Positions 42,990 to 52,953 are shown, counted from the first letter of the stretch. The stretch: DNA of 64,000 bases from JBBDIM01 sp040880405 (GCA_040880405.1 JBBDIM010000109.1:1-64000), one strand, 5' to 3'. Notes: generated from the letters alone by a model not told the origin. Numbers and translations are program-made.

Positions 42990-44550
42990 TGTTGGATTCT
43001 CCGCAAATGTCGAGGCAGGCCCGATAGTGCCGCATCAGTTCCAGGTTGTTCTGTTTGGCGAGCGTGGTCTCCCCCGCGCCTTCGGCCAGCAGTTGGCGGG
43101 ATTTTCCCAGGGCGAGCCGCAGGGCACGAATCGCTTCGGCCTGTTCGCCGCTGGGTAGCCTCCCCCGAATTCCCCAACCGACCGGAAGTTTCGCTGCGAT
43201 TTGATCCCACTGCTGCAACCGCTGGTCGGCCAGTCGGGCATTGTTTGTATTGATAGCAATGGCCGCGTCGGCCTGGATCGAGCGCATTTGTTCCAGGGCC
43301 TCGCTCGGCGGGGGAAACGCAATGTAGAGCCCCAGACCGCTGATGATCGCGACTCCCACCATGCCGCAAATTCCGAGGGTCGCGCGACTCATCTGCCGAT
43401 TGAGCCCTGCCGCGGCCGATTCCAGTTCTTCCGGCGTTGGGGGTAGGTCCTCGCGAACCTCCCAGCCGCGCCGCCGAATCATCACGCCCCCGGCGATCAA
43501 CAGGGGGAGCGTAATCGCCGCGGCCCGCATCAGAGGATCGAGATACTTCCAGAGGTTCTCCAGCAGCAGCGGTAACTGATCGAAGCGGGCCAGCATCGGT
43601 CGGGTCAGGGAATCGAGGCCATGGGTCTCTTCCGGCATCCCGACCGGAGCCGGTAGCAAAACACCGCTACCATAAGAACCAGCGACAATCATGGCCGAGA
43701 CGGCGATCCCCAGCGCCAAAGTCCGAGCCAGCCCAATGCCCCTGAGCAGGTGAATCAACGTCACGCCGCTGACCCCCATTCCAAACAAGTAGAGCACCAT
43801 ACCGGATGCCAACGAGAGGTTCGCCGCATGAATCGCCGAGAGGGCCAGCACACCGCTCATCGGGCTGACATACTGCGGCCCAACCAACAGCGGCACGGTT
43901 AGTGGCCCCCACGAACTATCCAGCGCCACCACGCGTTCCAAACCGGAAGCGGGGATCACCGCGGCGGTGATCGTGGTCAGTCCGATCGCCAGCCCGATTT
44001 GAAGTGGCAGCCAAGTGACTGCGATCGTCGCGGCGGTGATTAGCAGGTTGACGATCCGGGTCGAGCCATGCCGCATCCGGGGCGGTTCCGGCCGAGTTGG
44101 TGACATGGTTCCCGCCATGAACCGAGCGGCCACTTCCGCCACCACCAAGGCGACCAGACAGGTCGCCGCGACGATCAGCAGGAACTGGGTCGTCGGCAGG
44201 ATACTCAGCCCGTACAGCAGGATCAGCGGGTTAAGCAGCGGCACGGTCAGCCACAGGACTAACCTTCGCCGCAAGGAAACGCCAAATCCTTCGAGCTCTG
44301 CGAGTACCGGCAAAACGCCGAGCGTACAAAGCGGCATGCAGCAGCCAATCGCCATCGCCTTAAGCGTCCCGGTCCACCCCTCCCCGGCAAACCAACCAGC
44401 GACCGTCTCCGGCTTGGCGATGAGCCTCAGCCAGGCGGCGATCGCCACGCCGGCCAGCATCGTCGGGGCACCTTCCAAGATCACCCGGGCCGACACAACG
44501 GCCAAGGTTACGAGAAAGGCTTCAGGGTTTGGCAAGTTTAGTTCGGGCAT
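42982..44550 (-). CDS. DUF318-type permease (SO_0444-like metal efflux candidate)
   Basis: A protein of about 522 residues with ten or more membrane segments. The signature AIGCCMPLCTLGVLPVLAE near residue 70 corresponds to the PLCSCGV block of DUF318 permeases, and VGPQYVSPMSGVLAL is a second permease-like block. The C-terminal 140 residues form a helical, probably extramembrane, extension (DQRLQQWDQIAAKLP). Relatives are linked to arsenic, copper or zinc efflux. The ATG at 44550 lies 15 bases after the MoxR stop; an upstream frame overlaps MoxR and was not chosen. Confidence 0.7.
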   Translation of the reverse strand: MPELNLPNPEAFLVTLAVVSARVILEGAPTMLAGVAIAAWLRLIAKPETVAGWFAGEGWTGTLKAMAIGCCMPLCTLGVLPVLAELEGFGVSLRRRLVLWLTVPLLNPLILLYGLSILPTTQFLLIVAATCLVALVVAEVAARFMAGTMSPTRPEPPRMRHGSTRIVNLLITAATIAVTWLPLQIGLAIGLTTITAAVIPASGLERVVALDSSWGPLTVPLLVGPQYVSPMSGVLALSAIHAANLSLASGMVLYLFGMGVSGVTLIHLLRGIGLARTLALGIAVSAMIVAGSYGSGVLLPAPVGMPEETHGLDSLTRPMLARFDQLPLLLENLWKYLDPLMRAAAITLPLLIAGGVMIRRRGWEVREDLPPTPEELESAAAGLNRQMSRATLGICGMVGVAIISGLGLYIAFPPPSEALEQMRSIQADAAIAINTNNARLADQRLQQWDQIAAKLPVGWGIRGRLPSGEQAEAIRALRLALGKSRQLLAEGAGETTLAKQNNLELMRHYRACLDICGESNNG

Positions 44551-44564
44551 GGGAAACGACTGGT

Positions 44565-45572
44565 TTAGCTCTCCACCGGCACCGGGATTTGGGTCAACAG
44601 GTCCGTGATCATGGTGGAGGTATCGTCGAAGTCGCCGCACAACCGCACACTCAGCACCGGTAAGGCTACCTCCTGAACGTCGTCCGGGATCACAAAATCG
44701 CGACCCCGCAGGTGGGCCCAGGCCTGGGCCAGACGCTGCCAGTTCAACAGACCGCGGGGACTCAGGCCGAGATGAATCTCACGATGGTCCCGCGTTGCCT
44801 CGGCCAATTGAACGAGATACTTGCGGATGTTTTGCTCGACATGGACGCTGGCGACATGCTCCTGCACCGCGTAAAGCTGCTGCGGCGTCATGACCGTCGG
44901 CTGCTCTTTGGCGGTCCGGGTGGTGGGGCCGATGTTATCGGCCAGCATGTCGATCTCACTTTGCCGGTCGGGGTAGCCGATGCTCAGCTTCATCGCGAAC
45001 CGGTCCAATTGCGCCTCCGGCAAGGGATATGCCCCATGGCTATCGACCGGGTTTTGGGTGGCGATCACGAAAAAGGTGCCCGGCAGACGGTGGGTTGTTT
45101 TGTCGATCGTCACCTGCCGCTCCGCCATCGCCTCGAACAGGGCCGATTGCGTGCGGGGAGTGGCCCGGTTGATCTCGTCCGCGAGCAGGACGTCGGAAAA
45201 GACCGGCCCCTGCACGAATTCGAACTCTCGGGTCTTCTGGTTGAAGATGTTGAAACCGGTGATGTCGGTCGGCAACAGGTCCGGCGTACACTGGATCCGC
45301 GCAAAGCACCCACCGACGACCAGCGAGACCGCTTTGGCCAAGGTCGTCTTCCCCAAGCCGGGCAGGTCTTCCAGCAGCAAATGCCCCCGCGCTAAAAGAC
45401 AGGCAATCACCAGTTCCACGACGTCCCGCTTTCCCTTCAGCACGCCGTTGAGCGATTGCCGGAGGCCGTCGATCATTGGCTGATAGGTGCAGGAACCCGC
45501 GGTCGTGATCCCGCCGTCACAGGCGTGGCCTGGGTGGTGATGGTCCGCGGTGGTCTCGATTGTTTCAGTCAT
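44565..45572 (-). CDS. MoxR-family AAA+ ATPase
   Basis: This 335-residue MoxR ATPase has Walker A DLPGLGKTTLAKAVSL near residue 75, Walker B VLLADEINRATPRTQ and sensor 1 VIATQNPV. The family acts with DUF58 and transglutaminase-like proteins in chaperone-type assembly or metal insertion. The N-terminus carries an unusual His-rich stretch (TADHHHPGHACDGG, residues 9-22), which would suit a metal role. It lies 33 bases downstream of the transglutaminase-like gene. Confidence 0.9.
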   Translation of the reverse strand: MTETIETTADHHHPGHACDGGITTAGSCTYQPMIDGLRQSLNGVLKGKRDVVELVIACLLARGHLLLEDLPGLGKTTLAKAVSLVVGGCFARIQCTPDLLPTDITGFNIFNQKTREFEFVQGPVFSDVLLADEINRATPRTQSALFEAMAERQVTIDKTTHRLPGTFFVIATQNPVDSHGAYPLPEAQLDRFAMKLSIGYPDRQSEIDMLADNIGPTTRTAKEQPTVMTPQQLYAVQEHVASVHVEQNIRKYLVQLAEATRDHREIHLGLSPRGLLNWQRLAQAWAHLRGRDFVIPDDVQEVALPVLSVRLCGDFDDTSTMITDLLTQIPVPVES

Positions 45573-45605
45573 TAGGTTCCGTTGCGGGAAGAATACAATG
45601 AAGGA

Positions 45606-47957
45606 TTAGGAATAATGTCCGGCCAAATGAGATGGATGGGCCGTTTCGGGAGTTGCCACGCTTCGATAGCGTCGTATCAACTTGTGCGCCGCTTGGCAGG
45701 CGGTATGAATCTCTACTCGGTTCCAAGGGCAATTCATCGACCCGGCGTAGTTGGCCCAGTGGACCATCCGCAGGAACGTCTCGACGGAAACATGGTCGTC
45801 ATCGGAATCCCGCGCGATCGATTCCAGCCACTGCGCCATCGTGGTCCCTTCCGGCCGGCCAAACCCACGTAGCCGAGCTTGCGCCTCTAGCAGACGGACG
45901 GTCCAGCGAATTTTCCGACGTGGATCATGTCCCAGCGGCCACCAGGTGAGCGGGATCAGACTCCAGCTCAGCACCGTGCGGCGGAAGTACCCCAAAACAG
46001 CCAACACCACACTTAGCAGGAGCAGCGGATAGCGAACCGACCAAACCTTGGCACCCGCCGTCACGAGCAGGCTCAACGCCCTTTGCCACAGCGTCGGCTC
46101 GACCGCCAATAGTTCATAACCAGGAGTCGGTTCCAACGGATACCAAATCTTGCCATCCGGGTTCACTTCCAGCCAGAAGTGAATGTCCTCGTCCAGCACC
46201 GGGGTTTGCATCGTGAGCGCGTCGTACCGCTCTGGCCAGACGTAAAATCCACTCACCACCCGGGTCTGATACCCCAGTTCCCGCAGCAGCACAGCCGCCG
46301 CGGTGGCGAACAGGTAGTCGGGGCCCGCTCCTTCGCGAAGCAGAAAATCGGCCAAGGCGTCTTCGGTATCCTCCGAGACGAGATGGTTCATGTCGTGCTG
46401 GTACTCACTTCGTAGCCGCGCTACGACCGCCTCCACCTGCGGCCAACCTGGCTCGATGTCGCAGACCCACTGCTGGGCCAGTTCCGTCAGTTCCGCGGCG
46501 ACTGGGTATGGCTCTTCGTCCGCGGCTTCCTCCCGGTTCGGTTCGGTACGCAGGAACGTGCTGGAATGGCTATGCGAGGTTAGTTGGTTTCGATCGACCA
46601 GTTGCGAATGCATATGCATCACGGTGAGCTGCGGAATCCACTCGTTCATCATCCGCAGGCTACCATCCTCGGCCCAGTCGAACATATCGAGCCGGTCGAC
46701 CTGCTTGATATGGAAACGTGCCAGGTGGGGCGGCGTTGGGACACGCTCCGTTTTGATGTTGATGAGCTTTAGGAGGTGGTACTCTTCATTGGCGACCAAC
46801 GACTCGGGGGCTAGGCCCGGCAGCAGGTACCAAGGTTTGCTATGCCGCGTGACGAGCTGCAGATCTCCGCTAGAGTGCTCCTGGGCGGCGTGCAAGGCGA
46901 TGCCGTCCCAGTGGTCGTAAATAGTCATCCGCAAGTGGAGCGGCACGCGGCCTTTGACATACATCAGGGCGGGTGACTTGGTGTCCTTGAGCTCCCGCTT
47001 TTGCGTTTGCCCTTTGCGACGAACCGTGCTGAACTCCTGCGATTGCTTTTTGCTGTTAGCGACGCGGTTGTGCCGATGGACCATGGTCGAGGGTGCGAGG
47101 CTGATCGCTTTCTTCGCGGTCTTTTGTTTCTCGGTCGGGTCGTTGTACATGTCGTTCGAGACATCGAACAAACTGGGGAGCTTCGATTCGAGAAAGACTT
47201 CGCTCTCGATCGGCCCGAAGCTCATCGCGTCCTCAGTCCCGGAGACGAGGTTATCGCCTGAGCCGACCCCGCTGGTCGCCCGATCGTCGGAGATTTGATT
47301 CCCTCCGGAACTCGGCATGAACCCTGCCAACGCTCGGGCCGCCCGATCGGTTCCGACCACCCCGACCAACAAAGCGGCGGTCACCGCCGCGATGCCAATC
47401 GCCGACAGCGCCGGCACAATCGGCACCTCTCTCGAAACACCGGCCGGGAAATGTCCTTGCAATCGATCCCAGTAGGAACCAATCAGCCACCAAACACCCA
47501 CCAACGCATAAATCAGCATCAGCGTGGTCAGGGTCCAGTGGATGGCGCAGAAGAACCCAAACGAGACCAACACCAGGCTCAAGAGCGAGCTCATCCGGAC
47601 CAAACTGGGCTGGGCCGTTTGAAACGCCAACAGCAGCATTAGGTTACGCATGGCCAATGCCAATTGGGCCTCCATGGTATGGCCTGCCGGCAAGTGAGCC
47701 GCCCAAAAGAATCCCTCCAGGACAAGATGCCCAAAGAACACCCCCAAGGCCAACAGCACCACGCTCGCCGGAATCGCTGTCGCGGTTTCGGAATTGGTTT
47801 CGCGGGGACGGAGCCACCAGGCGATCGCGACCACCAGCCCAATTTCCAGCCAGTCCCACCAAGGGCCCAGACTCCCCTGATACAGCGACAATTGCAGCAC
47901 CAAGACCGCCAAGGAGGCCAGCAACAAATTGGAGCGAAACGCGAATCGATCACGCAC
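45606..47957 (-). CDS. TgpA-like membrane transglutaminase homologue, catalytic Cys missing
   Basis: A 783-residue protein with five to six N-terminal membrane segments (residues 1-190), a long extracytoplasmic part and one further membrane segment near residue 640. The transglutaminase core near residues 535-610 reads GAGPDYLFATAAAVLLRELG, then TRVVSGFYV and DIHFWLEV. The position that usually holds the catalytic Cys (G-x-C) is Asp, while the His is present. It is probably a non-catalytic homologue of the MoxR-DUF58-transglutaminase sets. It overlaps the DUF58 gene by eight bases. Confidence 0.8.
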   Translation of the reverse strand: MRDRFAFRSNLLLASLAVLVLQLSLYQGSLGPWWDWLEIGLVVAIAWWLRPRETNSETATAIPASVVLLALGVFFGHLVLEGFFWAAHLPAGHTMEAQLALAMRNLMLLLAFQTAQPSLVRMSSLLSLVLVSFGFFCAIHWTLTTLMLIYALVGVWWLIGSYWDRLQGHFPAGVSREVPIVPALSAIGIAAVTAALLVGVVGTDRAARALAGFMPSSGGNQISDDRATSGVGSGDNLVSGTEDAMSFGPIESEVFLESKLPSLFDVSNDMYNDPTEKQKTAKKAISLAPSTMVHRHNRVANSKKQSQEFSTVRRKGQTQKRELKDTKSPALMYVKGRVPLHLRMTIYDHWDGIALHAAQEHSSGDLQLVTRHSKPWYLLPGLAPESLVANEEYHLLKLINIKTERVPTPPHLARFHIKQVDRLDMFDWAEDGSLRMMNEWIPQLTVMHMHSQLVDRNQLTSHSHSSTFLRTEPNREEAADEEPYPVAAELTELAQQWVCDIEPGWPQVEAVVARLRSEYQHDMNHLVSEDTEDALADFLLREGAGPDYLFATAAAVLLRELGYQTRVVSGFYVWPERYDALTMQTPVLDEDIHFWLEVNPDGKIWYPLEPTPGYELLAVEPTLWQRALSLLVTAGAKVWSVRYPLLLLSVVLAVLGYFRRTVLSWSLIPLTWWPLGHDPRRKIRWTVRLLEAQARLRGFGRPEGTTMAQWLESIARDSDDDHVSVETFLRMVHWANYAGSMNCPWNRVEIHTACQAAHKLIRRYRSVATPETAHPSHLAGHYS

Positions 47958-49230
47958 GGGCCGCGACCTCCCGGCGCTGTTGGTTCCAGCGCCGCGCGAT
48001 CGTTTCCCAAACCCCGACCGGCCCGTCGACGATCACCCGACCACCGCGCGGCTCTGCCGAATCCAACCGCGCGAAACGTTCCGCCGACGCGTCGAACCCG
48101 GCGGTCGCCAGTTCAATCCGCCGAGTCGCCCTGGGCACGTTCGTGGAGCGATCGGTTTGGATCACAATCACCCAGTCGTATCGGTCACGACCATGCCGGC
48201 GGCAGTTGTGCTCCGCTGATTCGGTCTCCGGTGCCATGGTCGCCAGACGATCCATCAACTGCCGCTGGTTCCCTGGCGCGGGAGAGACGAATTCTTCCAG
48301 CTCGTTGGTCCGCAGCGTGACGCGAAGATTCTGCCGCGCCAGATCAAGCGCCAGGCTGGCACCAATCCGGATCGCCCATTCGCGACTGGAATCGCGCCCA
48401 ATGCCAGCGTGCGCGGCGGGGTCCATGTCGATGTACACCTGGACGCTCGACTGCGAAGCGCCCTGACGTTCCGACACGATCAACTGATCGAACTTGGCGG
48501 TCTGGGCCCAATGGATCTGCCGCATCGAGTCTCCCAGGCGATACCCGCGTACTCCCGCCCGGTCGCCGTCGTCGCCGGTCCGTCGTGGGTTGATCGCCCC
48601 GCCACTATGGGCCGGGCCAAGGGGGCAGGCCAGCTCAGAAAACCGACGTGTTTCGGGCCAAACGATCAGTGGCGTGGGGACCTCCACCGGTTTGGAGACA
48701 CAGAACATCCCGAACGGGAATTCGGTCGCCACCCGCGGCACCAAGGTAGGATAGACACCTCGGCATTCCGGGGTGAAGTCCCAAGGGAAATCGCACCGAG
48801 ACCAACCTGGCACCCGGGCCAGGGCCACCACCGTGGTGTCCTCGCCTGGTAAGGCGTCGAAAAATCCGTTTTGAATCGCCAGTCCCCACACGGGAAAGGG
48901 CCAGCGATTGGCGACCTCCAAAATCACCTTCACCTGTTCCTGCTCTTTACACCGACGGACATCAAACCGCAGCCGGCAGTGGATTCCCCGCAGTCCGACC
49001 CAAGGCCAGATGATCCCCAAAGCGATCACCCCGCAACTCGCCGCCAATAGGATGTAACCTTGCGGCGTGACGAACAGCCCCATCAACAGCGACGCGAGCG
49101 CCGTTAGAACCAACACTCCCAGCGGTGTCTTCAACCAGTAGACGTACCGGTTGGCACTGGGGGTGAAATCAGTGGTCAGGAGATAATGAAGGCGGTCCCG
49201 CCAAGGGGTACCACCGTGTGGTGCGGACAT
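47950..49230 (-). CDS. DUF58 protein, MoxR partner
   Basis: A 426-residue protein with two N-terminal membrane segments (about residues 33-75), then a soluble part containing the DUF58 signature GVRGYRLGDSMRQIHWAQTA near residue 225 and a vWA-like C-terminal region. DUF58 proteins are membrane-anchored partners of MoxR ATPases. The start follows the His-rich protein by 76 bases, with no obvious terminator between them, so the operon probably begins at 49750. Confidence 0.85.
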   Translation of the reverse strand: MSAPHGGTPWRDRLHYLLTTDFTPSANRYVYWLKTPLGVLVLTALASLLMGLFVTPQGYILLAASCGVIALGIIWPWVGLRGIHCRLRFDVRRCKEQEQVKVILEVANRWPFPVWGLAIQNGFFDALPGEDTTVVALARVPGWSRCDFPWDFTPECRGVYPTLVPRVATEFPFGMFCVSKPVEVPTPLIVWPETRRFSELACPLGPAHSGGAINPRRTGDDGDRAGVRGYRLGDSMRQIHWAQTAKFDQLIVSERQGASQSSVQVYIDMDPAAHAGIGRDSSREWAIRIGASLALDLARQNLRVTLRTNELEEFVSPAPGNQRQLMDRLATMAPETESAEHNCRRHGRDRYDWVIVIQTDRSTNVPRATRRIELATAGFDASAERFARLDSAEPRGGRVIVDGPVGVWETIARRWNQQRREVAARA

Positions 49231-49306
49231 AAGGATGCCAGAATAGAGCTTGCAGACGCGAAAGCAGAACGGCGGCTGGCGTCACCCACGACTTCGCGCG
49301 GGAAAC

Positions 49307-49750
49307 CTAAACCGACCAGGGTGGTCCGCGAGATCGCTGCACGAGCCGCGGGACCGAGACCGCCTGCTCCGCGACCAACGAAAGAATCACCGGCTTGGTG
49401 TCCGCCCGCCAAGCTAGGTCCAATGGGCTAGGGGGCGTGCGAGAAAGCGTTGCCAGCCAGTCGCACAGCGCGCAGTTGGAATCCCCCTCCACTGGTGAGG
49501 TGGCTAGAGCAGCGGGTGGTGGCAGTTCCACGGTACCCGCCTGCGGATCGCAGTCGCCCTGTTTCACCGTATGCCGACAAGTGGTATGTGAATGCTCCCC
49601 CATCCATTGGGGGTGGTGATGATGCGAACACTCGTGCCCGAATGCCCAATGAGCGACCCAGTGCAAACCATGTCCCAAGCTTGCCGCCGGCAAAAAAATG
49701 GCCAGCAGCAAACCGCTCGTCAGAACGAAAGCATGGGAACGAGAAAGCAT
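49307..49750 (-). CDS. His-rich secreted or membrane protein (DUF2946-like)
   Basis: A 147-residue protein from the internal ATG at 49750, with a signal or membrane segment (FVLTSGLLLAIFLPAASLG), a histidine-rich stretch HECSHHHHPQWMGEHSHTTC, a CALCDWLA motif and a terminal SRGPPWSV. This His-rich, Cys-x-x-Cys, RGPP-ending pattern is common in planctomycete metal-homeostasis proteins. It probably binds a transition metal outside the cytoplasm. It heads the operon that ends in the P1B ATPase. A longer frame from 49792 exists. Confidence 0.7.
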   Translation of the reverse strand: MLSRSHAFVLTSGLLLAIFLPAASLGHGLHWVAHWAFGHECSHHHHPQWMGEHSHTTCRHTVKQGDCDPQAGTVELPPPAALATSPVEGDSNCALCDWLATLSRTPPSPLDLAWRADTKPVILSLVAEQAVSVPRLVQRSRGPPWSV

Positions 49751-50142
49751 GGAAAACGATACTCTCCTGCGGATTGGTCGGTTTTGCAACACAAGTGCAT
49801 GTGACTTTCATTGTTATTCCAATCGACTGTTCCGTCAATCCTTTCTTTGGATTGGGGGAAGCCTTTTCGCTGGTTCTCAACTCTGCGGCATCGGCCATAT
49901 CGGTCCGAACCACACTCCCCGTTGACTACCTGCTGAACGAACCGACGCGCACCTCCGAGACGGCACCGGTCGCAATTGAACTCATTCCCGTTTGCCTTGT
50001 CTCCCACAGGCTCATCAAAAGGACGTTCGCCAGAGGGCACAGCGGGAAAAGATGGGTGTCGCTACGGCCGCGTAGGCCGAGGGAGAACTGCGAGTTGTTT
50101 CGCACTTCGCCCACGCTCTTGGCGAGCGTAGCTACCATGCAA
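49751..50142. other. Intergenic region between the T6SS and the metal operon
   Basis: It must carry the promoter of the His-rich-protein operon. CAATCC..GGATTG (49844-49862) is a short hairpin. A palindrome CACGCTC..GAGCGTAG at 50110-50135 resembles the one between tagJ and tssE (56521-56548). I cannot identify a metal-responsive operator with confidence. Confidence 0.4.
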
Positions 50143-50171
50143 AAAGGCGGATCACTGCGTGACCCGCCTTT
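50143..50171 (-). terminator. Rho-independent terminator of the T6SS operon
   Basis: AAAGGCGG pairs with CCGCCTTT around GTCAC..GTGAT, and on the minus strand the stem runs directly into five Ts (50141-50145). It begins 28 bases after the stop of tssH. It could also work in the other direction (TCTCGTTTTT). Confidence 0.8.
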
Positions 50172-50199
50172 CTCGTTTTTCGCTGGTTAACGGTTCCGC

Positions 50200-52953
50200 T
50201 TACGCGATCAAATACTCGAAGTTGCCGTCGGCGTCGACGGTGATTTGGACGTCCTTGATTTCTTCGCCGGCGGCGATGCGGGAGAGGAACTCGCTGGAGA
50301 GTTCCGGGAGTAAGGTCCGTGTCAAAATCTTGTCGACGTTCCTGGCACCGGTGTCGACTTCCGTGCAGCGGGCCGCGATCGCGTCGACCAGGCCTTCGGT
50401 GAAGGCGAATTTCGCGCGGTAGTGGTCTTCGACGCGGCGGCCCACTTTGCGGAGCTTGAGGCGGACGATCTTCTTCATCACCTCGTCGTCCAATGGGAAG
50501 TAGGGGATGATGCTGATCCGGCCGAGGAAGGCGGGCTTGAAGGTTTTTAGCAGTTCCTCGTGCAGGGCGTCGTGCAAGGCCTGCGGGTCGGGCCGCGTGT
50601 CGGGATCACGGCACAACTGCATGATCAGGTCGGTCCCGGCGTTGGAGGTCATGATGATGACGGTGTTCTTGAAGTCGATATCGCGACCTTCACCATCCTT
50701 CATGTTCCCCTTGTCGAACACCTGATAGAAGATGTCCTGCACGCCGGGGTGCGATTTCTCCATCTCGTCCAGCAGCACCACGCTATACGGCTTGCGGCGG
50801 ACCGCTTCGGTCAGCACACCACCTTCGCCGTAGCCAACGTAGCCGGGAGGCGAACCCATCAGCAGCGAGACCTTATGCTCCTCCTTGAACTCCGACATGT
50901 TGATGGTGGTCATGTTCTGCTCGCCACCATACAACAGGCTCGCCAAGGTGAGGGCCGTTTCCGTTTTGCCGACACCGCTGGTTCCCGCCAACAGGAAGAT
51001 CCCGATCGGGCGATTGGGGTCTTCGATCCGAGCCCTGGAGGTGCGGATGCTTTGGGCGATTTGATCCAACGCGTGCGACTGACCGACGACGCTCTCTTCC
51101 ATTAGGTCCTTCAGCTTGAGCACGGTTTGGATCTCGTTGGAGACCATCCGGCCAACCGGAATGCCGGTCCAAGCCCCGACTGTTTCAGCGATCGCGTTGG
51201 CGTCGCAGCAGACATGGACCAAGGGTGATTCTCCCTGCATGTCGAGCAGTTGGGCCTGAAGCTTGCGAACCTCGATCTTGATCTTTTCCCGCGCCTCGAC
51301 GGTCAACGTTTCGGCGGGTGCCTCGGCCGTGGCGACCGCGGCTCCGCCTGCTTCACCGTTGGTGGCGAGTTTGGCTTGCGACTCCTTGACCTTCTTTTGC
51401 AGTTGGGCCTTGTCGTCATCGGCGAGTTGCAGTTGCAGTTCGCGGATTTGGTCGACCAGTTCCTTTTCGGCGGCCCATCGCTCGGTGAGGGCTACGAGTT
51501 CCTCTTCGGCCTGGACACGCTCCTCGGCCAGCAGGTCGACGCGTTCCTCGTGCCCTTCGGCACCCGCGGCCGTTTCGCGATTGAGGATATCGGTCTCGGT
51601 CCCGATCCGGTCGATCCGGCGGTTGAGGTCCTCGATCTTCGGGGGCTTCGAGTTTTGGCTGAGCCCGATCCGCGCACACGCCGTATCCAACAGGCTGACC
51701 GCCTTGTCCGGCAGTTGCCGACCGGAGATGTAGCGGTTCGACAGCTTCACGGCTGCCTCGACCGCTTCGTTCAAGATGCGGACATTGTGGTGACGCTCTA
51801 GCGTCTCCACCAAACCCCGCATCATGCCGATCGCTTTCGGCTCGTCCGGCTCTTCCACCTTCACCACTTGGAACCGCCGGGCCAAGGCCGCGTCTCGTTC
51901 GAAGTACTTTTTGTACTCGGCCCACGTGGTGGCGGCGATCGTGCGGAGCTCCCCTCGCGCCAAGGCTGGCTTGAGCAGGTTGGCGGCGTCCCCTTGTCCT
52001 GCTTGGCCACCGGCACCGATCATGGTGTGGGCCTCGTCGATGAACATGATGATCGGGCGAGGAGAGGATTTGACTTCTTCGATAACCGACTTGAGCCGGT
52101 TCTCGAATTCACCTTTCACGCCGGCGCCCGCTTGCAGGAGGGCCAAGTCGAGCGAGCGGATCGAGACGTTCTTCAGGGCGTCCGGCACATCGCCAGCGGC
52201 GATCCGCAGGGCGAACCCTTCCACCACGGCGGTCTTACCGACGCCCGCCTCACCGGTCAGGATCGGGTTGTTTTGGCGGCGGCGGCAAAGGATGTCGACG
52301 ATCTGCCGGATCTCGTCGTCACGACCCAGGACCGGGTCGATATGGCCATCGGCGGCTCGTTGGGTCAGGTCGACGGTGAACTGATCCAAGGAGGGGGTCT
52401 TGGTCGGCTTGGCCGGACCGGCCCCTGGTTGGGAAGAGCCAGACTGCGTGGCGCTGGCCGCGGCGACCTCTTCCGTTTCGCAGGTCTCACCGCAAACGGA
52501 ATGGAAATCCTTGGCCAATACCTCGACGTTGATCTTCTCCAGTTCCGGCAGGCTCGCGGTGATCGACTGGGCGGTGACCCGGTCTGAGAGCATCGCGATC
52601 AGCAAGTGACCGGAGCGGACCAGCGGTTCGCCATGATCGACCGAGGCGATCAGCCAGGCGTCACGCGCCAAATCGACCACGCTTTGGCTCAGGGCAGGGG
52701 GCCGGGCGTTGCCGGTTTTCAGCTTGTCCATACTTCGGGTCAATGCCCCGAGGAACTTCGAGGCGTCGATCTCGAAGTACCGCAGCAAGGCCTCCAGGTC
52801 GGTGTTGGAGGTCTCCAGTAGTTTGGTGATCCAGTGCTCGATCTCAACGTTGTAGTTGGTTCGAGAAAGACACAGTCCCGCGGCCCCTTCTAGGGTGCGG
52901 CGGCAAGTCGGGTTCAACTTGCCAATTAACGATTTTAGATTGACGGCAGCCAT
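50200..52953 (-). CDS. tssH: T6SS sheath-recycling ATPase TssH/ClpV
   Basis: A 917-residue ClpB-type ATPase. The N-terminal domain begins with the ClpV-style LNPTCRRTLEGAAGLCLSR. The first AAA domain has GEAGVGKTAVVEGF near residue 239, with IMFIDEAHTMIGAGG. The middle coiled coil spans about 420-540. The second AAA domain has GTSGVGKTETALTL near 660, with VVLLDEMEKSHPGV. It disassembles the contracted TssB/C sheath. Last gene of the operon, 83 bases after tssG, with a terminator downstream. Confidence 0.95.
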   Translation of the reverse strand: MAAVNLKSLIGKLNPTCRRTLEGAAGLCLSRTNYNVEIEHWITKLLETSNTDLEALLRYFEIDASKFLGALTRSMDKLKTGNARPPALSQSVVDLARDAWLIASVDHGEPLVRSGHLLIAMLSDRVTAQSITASLPELEKINVEVLAKDFHSVCGETCETEEVAAASATQSGSSQPGAGPAKPTKTPSLDQFTVDLTQRAADGHIDPVLGRDDEIRQIVDILCRRRQNNPILTGEAGVGKTAVVEGFALRIAAGDVPDALKNVSIRSLDLALLQAGAGVKGEFENRLKSVIEEVKSSPRPIIMFIDEAHTMIGAGGQAGQGDAANLLKPALARGELRTIAATTWAEYKKYFERDAALARRFQVVKVEEPDEPKAIGMMRGLVETLERHHNVRILNEAVEAAVKLSNRYISGRQLPDKAVSLLDTACARIGLSQNSKPPKIEDLNRRIDRIGTETDILNRETAAGAEGHEERVDLLAEERVQAEEELVALTERWAAEKELVDQIRELQLQLADDDKAQLQKKVKESQAKLATNGEAGGAAVATAEAPAETLTVEAREKIKIEVRKLQAQLLDMQGESPLVHVCCDANAIAETVGAWTGIPVGRMVSNEIQTVLKLKDLMEESVVGQSHALDQIAQSIRTSRARIEDPNRPIGIFLLAGTSGVGKTETALTLASLLYGGEQNMTTINMSEFKEEHKVSLLMGSPPGYVGYGEGGVLTEAVRRKPYSVVLLDEMEKSHPGVQDIFYQVFDKGNMKDGEGRDIDFKNTVIIMTSNAGTDLIMQLCRDPDTRPDPQALHDALHEELLKTFKPAFLGRISIIPYFPLDDEVMKKIVRLKLRKVGRRVEDHYRAKFAFTEGLVDAIAARCTEVDTGARNVDKILTRTLLPELSSEFLSRIAAGEEIKDVQITVDADGNFEYLIA

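Noticed and set aside
49450..50190. Plus-strand frame of 246 codons opposite the His-rich gene
   Set aside because: Its composition has no protein-like pattern, and it spans the terminator of the T6SS operon.
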